Program-made: the position numbers and the translations under genes
Origin: Bacillus sp. Marseille-Q1617
GTDB lineage: Bacteria; Bacillota; Bacilli; Bacillales; Bacillaceae_B
Assembly: GCF_903645295.1 (NCBI RefSeq)
Contig: NZ_CAHJXM010000001.1
Coordinates: forward strand, 372,001-436,000
Reading direction: 5' to 3'
Length of the DNA stretch: 64,000 nucleotides
In this document: positions 57,292 to 64,000 of the stretch, piece by piece
Numbering within the stretch: position 1 is the stretch's first letter
How the letters are laid out: each line of letters starts with the position of its first letter
Notes under the pieces: model-generated
Told to the model about the DNA's origin: nothing
Database searches by the model: none
What the model saw: the letters and a program-made list of their open reading frames with translations, nothing else

Positions 57292-58143
57292 ATGAAAAAT
57301 AATTCTGTTAGTCCTTTATTTATACATTTGCTTATGGCAGCATTGGTTGTCACTTTGTTCACCACGTTATTGCCAGACCTGAAGCCGTTTGTGAAACAAG
57401 CAATTACTTACTTGATGATCAGTGTCGTGTCAATTGAAGGCATTTCCTTGTGGAGGAAGCAGCACACTTATGTAAAAGTCTCGCGATTGGTTTTCTACAG
57501 TCTGGTAAGCACAGTGCTTTTGTTCCTTCTCATTCACTACATTACAGCATTCACTGCGCTGGTGGATGCCAAAGGGATAGAGTCTGTTCTGATGGAATTT
57601 GATTCTGCCGCTAAGTTCATCTTCATCATCATCTGCTTTTTTCAGCCGATTCTCCTTCCCCTGCCAGAAGCGGTTACCGTACCGGCAGGAAGCGCCGTGT
57701 TCGGATCTTTCACTGCCGCTTATCTAAGCTATATCGGTACAATCTCTGGTATTGCTGTCATGTTCTTTATTGCGAGCGCCGGAGGGAAGAAGCTGGTGAA
57801 TAAGAAGCACCTGTTGAAATACCAGGAATACACAGCAAAAAGCGAAACGGCCATTTTATTTTTACTATTTATTTTTCCGATCCTTCCTGATGAAATCATT
57901 TGTATAGGGGCAGGTCTAGGGAGTGTTTCGATAAGAAAATTCTTAATGATTGCGTCCCTCTCCAAATTAATAACGTCTATTTTACTGGCATACTCGGTTT
58001 CACTTGCTGGCCATCTATCTTTAGAACCGGCAGAATCTGTCTTATTACTCTCAATAATCCTTGCCGTCCTTTACACGATGACTATATGGATAAAAAGAAG
58101 ATGGATCAATGACAGCATCCCCTCATTGAAAAGTGAAGAATAA
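57292..58143 (+). CDS. VTT-domain (DedA-like/TMEM64) membrane protein
   Basis: 283 residues, about eight helices. The centre (about 118-215) with QPILLPLPEAVTVPAGSAVFGSF and FIFPILPDEIICIGAGLGSV resembles the SNARE-associated VTT domain (DedA or TVP38 family), which moves lipids across the membrane. N-terminal helices are extra. ATG 57292 used; GTG 57283 is possible. No ribosome binding site is obvious. Confidence 0.75.
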   Translation: MKNNSVSPLFIHLLMAALVVTLFTTLLPDLKPFVKQAITYLMISVVSIEGISLWRKQHTYVKVSRLVFYSLVSTVLLFLLIHYITAFTALVDAKGIESVLMEFDSAAKFIFIIICFFQPILLPLPEAVTVPAGSAVFGSFTAAYLSYIGTISGIAVMFFIASAGGKKLVNKKHLLKYQEYTAKSETAILFLLFIFPILPDEIICIGAGLGSVSIRKFLMIASLSKLITSILLAYSVSLAGHLSLEPAESVLLLSIILAVLYTMTIWIKRRWINDSIPSLKSEE

Positions 58144-58218
58144 GACAATATTTCTATTGCCGAAATATTCTCCCCGGATTATACTTGCTTGAGACACAGA
58201 TGAAGAGGAGGGAGCAGG

Positions 58219-59118
58219 ATGAAACCAATTAACGCATCTCTATGTGTACTCGTCGGCGCAAGCAGCTATGGCATCCATGCATCTGTGGTGAAGCTTGGTT
58301 TTGCGGAAGGCTACACAGTAGCGGAGGTGACCGGAATCCAGTATTTATTCGGACTGTTGATGCTGCTAACGGCTTTTCTTTTTACCCAAAAAGTGAAAGT
58401 TTCTCTAAAACAGGTACTCTCATTGTTGGGAATCGGGATATTGCTCGCACTTACCGGCGTTTTTTATGGTCTGAGTCTGAGTCAGGTGCCGGCGACGATT
58501 GCCGTTGTCATGCTATTTCAATTTACATGGATCGGGCTTATGATCGAAGCCCTTCATTTAAAAAAATGGCCGTCCAACAAAAAGCTGGTATCGGTTGTCT
58601 TCCTTTGGTTGGGGACGCTGCTGGCAGGAGGGCTGGCTTCTTCCGGAGGCTTTAACTGGTCTGAGAATATCCTTGGGATTCTGTATGGGTTTGCAGCAGC
58701 CTTCACGTTTGCTCTCTTCCTATTCTTGAGCGGAAAGGTAGCAAAAGGGGTTCCGACCATTCAAAAAAGTTTGATGATCACGTTTGGCGGTCTGTTGGTT
58801 GTGATTTTGGCGCTTCAGCCTTCTTTTATAAGAGAGCCGGCGCGGTTGATTGAGATGGGTGAATTCGGATTGGTTGTGGCGATTGTGGGAACGATCTTTC
58901 CGGTCGTGTTCCTGGCGATCGGTTCCCCGCATCTGGATTCCAGCATGACGACGATTCTCGGTGCAGCGGAACTTCCAGCAGCGATCATATCCGCCATGCT
59001 GATCCTCCATGAGCATGTCACCGCGCTGCAGATGGCGGGAATGATCCTCATCTTGATTGGTATTGCCATTCCCCAGATTCATTTCAAGACGATGCATTCG
59101 GGAAAACAATATAGTTAG
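58219..59118 (+). CDS. EamA/DMT-family transporter
   Basis: 299 residues, ten helices in two EamA halves (about 5-135 and 150-290). Begins MKPINASLCVLVGASSYGIH, and MTTILGAAELPAAIISAMLI ends half 2. A drug/metabolite exporter, substrate unknown. ATG 58219 follows AGGAGGGAGCAGG. A weak hairpin follows near 59121. Confidence 0.88.
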   Translation: MKPINASLCVLVGASSYGIHASVVKLGFAEGYTVAEVTGIQYLFGLLMLLTAFLFTQKVKVSLKQVLSLLGIGILLALTGVFYGLSLSQVPATIAVVMLFQFTWIGLMIEALHLKKWPSNKKLVSVVFLWLGTLLAGGLASSGGFNWSENILGILYGFAAAFTFALFLFLSGKVAKGVPTIQKSLMITFGGLLVVILALQPSFIREPARLIEMGEFGLVVAIVGTIFPVVFLAIGSPHLDSSMTTILGAAELPAAIISAMLILHEHVTALQMAGMILILIGIAIPQIHFKTMHSGKQYS

Positions 59119-59120
59119 GT

Positions 59121-59156
59121 TGTGAGGCTCTCTTCTTTGGAGGAGGGTCTTTTTAT
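59121..59156 (+). terminator. Terminator after the EamA gene
   Basis: AGGCTCTCTTC pairs with GAGGAGGGTCT around TTTG, then TTTTT. Confidence 0.65.
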
Positions 59157-59177
59157 TTGGTTTTTCTCGATGAGATC

Positions 59178-59225
59178 TGCTCACGGCCAGCCTGCGGAAA
59201 GCGAAGTCTTGCACGGAAATCAACA
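59178..59225 (+). repeat. Element A, 3' fragment
   Basis: GCTCACGGCCAGCCTGCGG to CGGAAATCAACAGCGGTGTT. Only the right third of an A copy; no other end is found, so it is a truncated remnant. In 59226-59441 nothing else is recognised. Confidence 0.7.
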
Positions 59226-59441
59226 GCGGTGTTCAAATTTGCCCTATATAAAACAACACATCAAAAAACCCCTCGACCCTATCAGGGAGGGATATGCAAA
59301 CCCTTGCAATTGTCACAATTATTAAACCTTATTTTTTTACCCTCATTCCCTTTACAAAGGGTGTTGATGGGCTTTATAATCCCGTTGTTCAATCATTTAC
59401 GGAAAAACCAAAAATACTTAAAAATAAAGGAGGTTGCGGTG

Positions 59442-60290
59442 ATGCGACAAAGATTATTTTCCTTCCTAATGATGAACCTTGGTGCGTTTCTAGTATCCAT
59501 CAATGTTCACTTTTTCTTATCGCCTAATAATTTAGCGACAGGGGGAGTCAGCGGGTTGTCGATCATCATGAACGACTTGTTCCCTGGTTTATCGCTGGGG
59601 CTGTTCATGATTATCATTAATATTGTGTTGTTTATCGTCGGTGTCATATTTCTTGGATTCAATTTCGGTGCCAAGACGATCTATGCAAGCTTTGCGCTTT
59701 CATTCTATGTATGGCTGCTGGAAATCGCGGCGCCGATGAGTCAGCCGCTCAGCGATGATATCCTGATCCAGTTGATCATCGGTCAATGCATCGCCGCAAC
59801 CGGCATGGCGATCGTGTTTCACCAGCAGGCTTCAACAGGCGGAACCGATATCCTTGCGTTGATCTTTAATAAATATTTCAATATAGAAGTAGGCAGAGGA
59901 GTCTTGCTCGCTGATTTATCCATTGCGCTTTCCTCTGCGATACTTTTCGGCCCGCAGGTTGGTATGTACGCGTTCTTCGGTGTCATCCTGAACGGACTCG
60001 TTATTGACTATACCCTGCAGCAGTTCAATTCAAACAAGGAAATTGTCATCATCAGCAAATACAGTGATGAAATCAAATCCTTCATCGTTCACGAACTTGG
60101 TAAAGGTGCAACGATCCATACGGCAAAAGGGGCTTTCACTTCTGATGAGAAAGAAGTGATCACCACGATCCTCGGCCGTAAAGATTTCTCTAAGTTGAGA
60201 GGATTCATCACACAGATCGATAATCATGCGTTCATCACGGTACACACGATGAACGAAATATTAGGACAGAATTTTAAACGTTTGGCTTAA
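59442..60290 (+). CDS. YitT-family membrane protein (DUF161/DUF2179)
   Basis: 282 residues. Five to six helices (about 10-180) with LATGGVSGLSIIMNDLFPG and HQQASTGGTDILALI, then a cytoplasmic DUF2179 domain (about 205-280) ending HTMNEILGQNFKRLA. Transporter-like, function unknown. ATG 59442 is preceded by AAAGGAGGTTGCGGTG; the long upstream frame from 59157 covers the element A fragment and is not coding. Confidence 0.88.
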   Translation: MRQRLFSFLMMNLGAFLVSINVHFFLSPNNLATGGVSGLSIIMNDLFPGLSLGLFMIIINIVLFIVGVIFLGFNFGAKTIYASFALSFYVWLLEIAAPMSQPLSDDILIQLIIGQCIAATGMAIVFHQQASTGGTDILALIFNKYFNIEVGRGVLLADLSIALSSAILFGPQVGMYAFFGVILNGLVIDYTLQQFNSNKEIVIISKYSDEIKSFIVHELGKGATIHTAKGAFTSDEKEVITTILGRKDFSKLRGFITQIDNHAFITVHTMNEILGQNFKRLA

Positions 60291-60297
60291 GGTTTGA

Positions 60298-60330
60298 AGC
60301 TCCACCCCGGTTTTGGGGTGGGGCTTTTCT
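60298..60330 (+). terminator. Terminator of the YitT-family gene
   Basis: GCTCCACCCC/GGGGTGGGGC around GGTTTT, then TTTT. Confidence 0.9.
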
Positions 60331-60404
60331 GTGTTTATGAGGCTTTAACCTGCGGGGTATATTAGGTTGCAGGAATGTCGGTTGTTGTCGAATAATCGAC
60401 AGTT

Positions 60405-60494
60405 CGCGCATAAATTTCATATTTCGCGCATAAAAACAAAATTTCGCCCATATATCGTGGATTTCACGCATAGAGCCGGAGTTTTCGCTCATAA
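60405..60494. repeat. Phased-word array: CGCSCATA every 20-21 bp
   Basis: Units begin at 60405, 60425, 60445, 60465 (CACGCATA) and 60486 (CGCTCATA), each preceded by TTT or GTT; spacing 20, 20, 20, 21. Same word family as the array at 37047. Between YitT and DUF2339 genes. Confidence 0.85.
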
Positions 60495-60685
60495 AATAGT
60501 TCGTATACCAAGGCAGGTATAACGCCGGAGCTGCTTTTCAATGAGTAAAGCACCGAGCATCAGCCCCTTTCTCGTGAAAAAACCCGTCCCTTATTCAAAA
60601 TCTGAAAACAAACTCGAAAAATATCTAAAAAAGAAAGGAAATATCTCATGCAGTACTGTATACATAACAGTAAGGAGGTGGGTGT

Positions 60686-62395
60686 ATGGAAAGGGAAGAG
60701 TTAGAACGGCTGGAAAGGCGCGTCGATTCGCTGGAGAGGGAGTTGAACCTCGTAAAGATACAGCTCATGAAAGCTAAGCATGCAGCAGTCGATCCGCCGC
60801 CGGTCAATCAACAAAAAGAAAACACTGATCTAAACAAGTCACATGCAGGCTCATTGTCACCAGGAGGCACCCCGAATAAAACAGTTTCCGAAAAACCACC
60901 AGGAGCCATCCCGGGCAAATCAAATGCTGAAGAACCAAAAGGAGCCTTCGATTTCTCCGTTGAACGCTGGCTGCCGAAAGTGTTCTTATTTGTTCTATTA
61001 ATAGGAAGTGTGTGGGGATTCATGGCGGCATCCCAGAACGGGTGGCTGACGCCGGGATTCAGGGTGCTGACCGGGGCCATCGTCAGTATCGCGATGTTCA
61101 TCCTGGGTGAGCGTTATATCAAAGATCAGCGCAGGCTGGGCATCACCCTGTTATCTGGAAGCATTGTTCTGGCCATCATTACCTTATTCTCTGCAAATAT
61201 TCTATACGGGTTCATACCGGGAGTGGTGACGAACCTCTTGCTGCTGTTGATCATTTTGACAGGTTTATGGGTGTCGCATAAGCATGCATCCCAGCTGATC
61301 CTGTGTTTGATCGGCGTCGGGGCATACTTGTTCCCGTTCATCTTTGCCGGGGATGCGAGGAGTGAAGGGTTATTTTACGGATATCAGCTCCTCATGTTCT
61401 TTGTACTGGTCACCTTCAGTACGTGGAAAAGATACCGGATCGCCTGGAATATTCACTATTACCTGATGTATTTCACGCTGTTCTTCTTTGCGGCATTCGG
61501 TGTCGGCGAAATTACCTTTACGATTCTTATTCCGTTTGCGATTCAGCATGCGTACATTTTACTGCTGATCGTCCTCAATCGGGATGAGAGGGTCAGTGCG
61601 GAAATGATTCCTGCGGTCGTATCAGGGACATTCATCCTTCTGGCATTGTTGAACGATGTCTATGCTTATACGGGGGTCCCGCTTTATTATTACGCCATCT
61701 TTGCAGTGGTGTATATCGGGATTTCATTCCTGGAGCCTGCCGAGAAGAAGCAGACGAAGGATGTCCTGCTCGTACTTGGATTCCTTCATATCATGTTACT
61801 TATTTTCGGCTGGATCGATGATGAATGGACGTTTACCCTGGTAGCCCTTCAGGCAGCGGCCCTGTTATTCCTGGCTGGAAAAAGAAAGAGCTATATCACC
61901 TTGGCGGGGTCCATCTTCCTTATGATGTATTCTTTACTTGGTGTCGGGTTCGGACCCCCTTATGATTTCTTGAGTGTGGAAATGCCGGTCTTCCTCATCG
62001 TATTCGGGTATTTGTATCTGCTTGACTATTATAGAAAGACAGGCACCGCCTTTTCAGGAATACCTGCAGTCCTGTTAAAATCGGTGCTCACGTTCATCGC
62101 GTTCTTCTTTGTGATGAGAGCGACTGATTTCATTGTCATCGGATGGGATTACACGCCAAGGACCACGGCGTTTACGGTCGCGATTGCAGTTCTGTCGATC
62201 ATCTATCTGGTTGTAGGGGAAAGCAGGAAGGACGCTTTTTACCGCTGGTGCGGAATTGGATTTCTTGCTCTCGCATTGGTGAAGTTCTTTTTTGCGGACC
62301 TCGTCTTCCTAGACTTCACGATCCGGGCAATGATCCTCATCCCGATCGGTGTCGTCGGTCTGGTGCTATCGCGGATTTTGTATAAAAAACGGTAA
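60686..62395 (+). CDS. DUF2339 polytopic membrane protein
   Basis: 569 residues. A cytoplasmic coiled coil (about 1-30, EREELERLERRVDSLERE), a Pro/Lys-rich linker to about 90, then about 14 helices. The gene is typical of DUF2339 membrane proteins of unknown function. ATG 60686 is preceded by AAGGAGGTGGGTGT. Confidence 0.82.
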   Translation: MEREELERLERRVDSLERELNLVKIQLMKAKHAAVDPPPVNQQKENTDLNKSHAGSLSPGGTPNKTVSEKPPGAIPGKSNAEEPKGAFDFSVERWLPKVFLFVLLIGSVWGFMAASQNGWLTPGFRVLTGAIVSIAMFILGERYIKDQRRLGITLLSGSIVLAIITLFSANILYGFIPGVVTNLLLLLIILTGLWVSHKHASQLILCLIGVGAYLFPFIFAGDARSEGLFYGYQLLMFFVLVTFSTWKRYRIAWNIHYYLMYFTLFFFAAFGVGEITFTILIPFAIQHAYILLLIVLNRDERVSAEMIPAVVSGTFILLALLNDVYAYTGVPLYYYAIFAVVYIGISFLEPAEKKQTKDVLLVLGFLHIMLLIFGWIDDEWTFTLVALQAAALLFLAGKRKSYITLAGSIFLMMYSLLGVGFGPPYDFLSVEMPVFLIVFGYLYLLDYYRKTGTAFSGIPAVLLKSVLTFIAFFFVMRATDFIVIGWDYTPRTTAFTVAIAVLSIIYLVVGESRKDAFYRWCGIGFLALALVKFFFADLVFLDFTIRAMILIPIGVVGLVLSRILYKKR

Positions 62396-62401
62396 AACAA
62401 G

Positions 62402-62431
62402 TTGCAAAAGCTTTCTGAATAATTATATAAT
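62402..62431 (+). promoter_or_regulatory. Promoter of the ABC-F leader
   Basis: TTGCAA (62402-62407), 18-bp spacer, TATAAT (62426-62431), 45 bp before the leader start codon. Confidence 0.65.
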
Positions 62432-62475
62432 GACTGTATAAACTATCGATAAAAGAAAAGGAGGTGGAATTTGAG

Positions 62476-62589
62476 ATGAATCGTTCTGTAGGATTGCGTG
62501 GTAAGTACTTAGACTTTATTTATATCTGCCGTGCAATTTTTCATGCATTTGCATTCAAGGGGACACGTATGCCCTTTTTTAGCAAATGA
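62476..62589 (+). CDS. 37-aa leader peptide of the ABC-F gene
   Basis: ATG 62476 has GGAGGTGG upstream. The peptide starts MNRSVGLRGKYLDFIYIC and ends RMPFFSK. Its last codons run through an AAGGG/CCCTT stem (62557-62576) with a six-T run, so a ribosome there would open the hairpin. Leader peptides before ABC-F or methylase genes often sense ribosome-targeting antibiotics by stalling. Confidence 0.6.
   Translation: MNRSVGLRGKYLDFIYICRAIFHAFAFKGTRMPFFSK
62557..62580 (+). terminator. Candidate leader terminator T1 within the leader peptide
   Basis: AAGGG pairs with CCCTT across GACACGTATG, then TTTT. A five-base-pair stem, so weak alone. Confidence 0.45.
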
Positions 62590-62693
62590 ATATGAAAACC
62601 ACTGAACGGTAAGAGGTCTCAGGTTCCAACCACTTTTCTATAAAAGGATCGGAAACGGAGGGCGTCCAGCTCTCTTTTTTCATGCCCTTTATT

Positions 62694-62737
62694 AAAAGCC
62701 GCGAGCGAAGCCTTGTCTTACTTGCGGCTTTTTTATG
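62694..62737 (+). terminator. Leader terminator T2 before the ABC-F gene
   Basis: AAAAGCCGC pairs with GCGGCTTTT over a 21-nt loop, then further T residues. It lies 165 bp before the ABC-F start, where no gene ends, which suggests attenuation. Confidence 0.7.
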
Positions 62738-62898
62738 TATAAAGATAGATGGCCGAATTCGCATGGAACGATTCAGCTTTGATCTCGTTGATATGGATGA
62801 ACTCCTTTTTAGCAGCAATATCACCCGACATAGGGAGGATTTATGCGATACGAGTGAACCTCTTACCCATAATATAGAATTTGAAAGGAAGAGGAAAA

Positions 62899-64000
62899 AT
62901 GATACTTTGCAGTGCACAGGAATTAAGTAAGATGTTTGGCGGGAACTTAATATTTGAAAATCTATCATTCGAGATTCCGGAAGGAGCCCGTATCGGGTTG
63001 GTCGGTAGGAACGGTACTGGAAAGACGACGATCTTTAAGTTGTTATCAGGGGTCGAGGCGCCTGATAAAGGACTCGTTCATTTGAAGAAAGGAGCGAAGG
63101 TCGGCTATCTTGCCCAGATTCCGCAGTATCCGGCAGGGACGAAGGGGTTGGATGTATTGAGGTCGGCGTTTTCTGATTTGCTCCAGACCGGGGAACGATT
63201 GAAAGAACTCGAAAGTAAAATGGGAAGCGAGGGGGATTCTGACTCGCTGAACCGAATGCTTGAAGAGTACGGGAAGCTGCAAGATTCGTTCACTCTCTCC
63301 GGCGGTTACGAAATCGAAGCGAACATTGCGAAAATCTCGAATGGCCTGGAAATCAATGAGCTGTTGGAAAAAGACTTCAATCAGTGCAGCGGAGGTGAGC
63401 AGACGAAGCTGTGCCTCGGGTTGATTTTGCTTCAGAACCCCGATTTACTGCTGCTTGATGAACCGACGAACCATCTTGATATTGGGGCGGTCGAATGGCT
63501 GGAGGACTTTTTGAAAGAGTATGAAGGGACGGTCATGTGCATCTCACATGACAGATATTTTCTTGACAATGTGATTACCAGAGTGTTCGATTTGGAGGAC
63601 GGAGAGCTGACGATCTACCATGCAAACTACTCCGGTTTTGTAAAAGAGAAGGAAGAACGGCTGCTGCTTGAGTTTCAGGCTTACCAGGAGCAGCAGAAGA
63701 AAATCAAGAAGATGAAGGAAGCAATCAAGAGGCTGAAGGAATGGGCCAATCAGGCTAATCCCCCGAATGAGGCGCTCCATAAACGTGCACGTAATATGGA
63801 AAGGGCCCTAGAGCGGATGGAGAAAATCAAGCGTCCGATCCTTGAACGCAAAAAGATGGGGTTGGAATTTGAAGAGACGGACCGAAGCGGAAAAGTGGTT
63901 TATTCCATGAAGGAGGTCGGTAAGTCATTTGGTGAAAAAACGCTATTCTCGGATGCCGATATGCTGGTCCATTACAAAGACCGGACGGCGATCGTCGGGC
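62899..64000 (+). CDS. ABC-F family ATPase (partial at window end)
   Basis: The gene runs off the right edge after 367 codons. First ABC domain: Walker A LVGRNGTGKTTIF (about 35-47), signature SGGEQTKLCLGL, Walker B LLLLDEPTNHLD (about 190-201), then a linker (about 240-325) rich in Lys/Glu; the second domain starts at about 335 (SMKEVGKSFGEKTLFSDA). The linker and duplicated ABC show the ABC-F class, cytoplasmic ribosome-associated. YdiF-like by sequence, but leader and terminators upstream suggest a ribosome-protecting resistance role. ATG 62899 follows AAGGAAGAGG. Confidence 0.85.
   Translation, partial: MILCSAQELSKMFGGNLIFENLSFEIPEGARIGLVGRNGTGKTTIFKLLSGVEAPDKGLVHLKKGAKVGYLAQIPQYPAGTKGLDVLRSAFSDLLQTGERLKELESKMGSEGDSDSLNRMLEEYGKLQDSFTLSGGYEIEANIAKISNGLEINELLEKDFNQCSGGEQTKLCLGLILLQNPDLLLLDEPTNHLDIGAVEWLEDFLKEYEGTVMCISHDRYFLDNVITRVFDLEDGELTIYHANYSGFVKEKEERLLLEFQAYQEQQKKIKKMKEAIKRLKEWANQANPPNEALHKRARNMERALERMEKIKRPILERKKMGLEFEETDRSGKVVYSMKEVGKSFGEKTLFSDADMLVHYKDRTAIVG

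Noticed and set aside
59157-59441. N-terminal extension of the YitT-family gene
   Set aside because: The extension covers an element A fragment; the normal start at 59442 has a strong ribosome binding site.
62682-62930. 82-aa frame before the ABC-F gene
   Set aside because: Starts in the terminator region and overlaps the ABC-F start; no ribosome binding site.

Overview
The window reads as chromosome of a Gram-positive, endospore-forming Bacillaceae species (Bacillus or a close genus). The signs are strong AGGAGG-type ribosome binding sites, moderate G+C, and many genes recognisable from Bacillus subtilis: cshC/yfmL, yjcD, yeeI, uppP, yerO-swrC, ykvU, the lia operon, yfmJ and queF. Identifications rest on recalled family motifs and context; no database search was possible. 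No rRNA, tRNA, prophage or CRISPR array was seen. The only classical mobile element is one IS4-family insertion sequence.

Layout. 0-6 kb: cation/proton antiporter, orphan PAS histidine kinase, DEAD-box RNA helicase, a YtcJ-like amidohydrolase and an acetyltransferase. 6-7.7 kb: a gene-poor stretch packed with repeats. 7.7-10 kb: UvrD-like helicase. 10.2-12.8 kb: a 47-aa membrane peptide and the kynurenine genes kynB-kynU. 13-17.2 kb: gluconate module of a divergent RpiR-type regulator, gntP and gntK, with candidate operators and cre sites. 17.7-22 kb: YebC-type factor, small acidic proteins, UppP and hypotheticals. 22-26.2 kb: TetR regulator divergent from the SwrC RND pump. 26.5-33 kb: SpoVB-like flippase, antiporter with a C-terminal RCK-like region, spore-protein-like peptide, TspO-related protein and oligoendopeptidase F. 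33.1-36.9 kb: envelope-stress operon liaI-liaH-liaF-liaS-liaR without liaG. 37.5-39.5 kb: a secreted lamin-tail/phospholipase D-type nuclease. 39.6-45 kb: acetyltransferases, small membrane proteins, EamA transporter, a baeRF-like protein and an RDD protein. 45-46.6 kb: IS4-type element. 46.6-54 kb: aldehyde dehydrogenase, YfmJ reductase, redoxin, PLA2-like protein and others. 54.3-57.1 kb: carbonic anhydrase, PAS-like protein, a CarH-type cobalamin-binding protein, and queF behind a preQ1-I riboswitch. 57.3-64 kb: membrane proteins, EamA, YitT, DUF2339, and an ABC-F protein (cut by the window end) behind an attenuator-like leader.

The most unusual content is between the genes. (i) At least seven intergenic arrays repeat a short word every 20-21 bp; most have their own word. 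(ii) Two arrays repeat palindromic GTACCTGGTAC/GAGCCTGGCTC words, mostly every 25 bp. (iii) A 122-bp tandem pair has two hairpins with different stems around an identical loop. (iv) A 107-bp tandem pair carries phased palindromes. (v) Two mobile-looking palindromic elements (here A and B) occur, B once nested inside A, and A also lies inside the lia operon. (vi) A dispersed hairpin family with GGCCCGTCCC arms sits at gene ends; the IS has split one copy with a 9-bp duplication.
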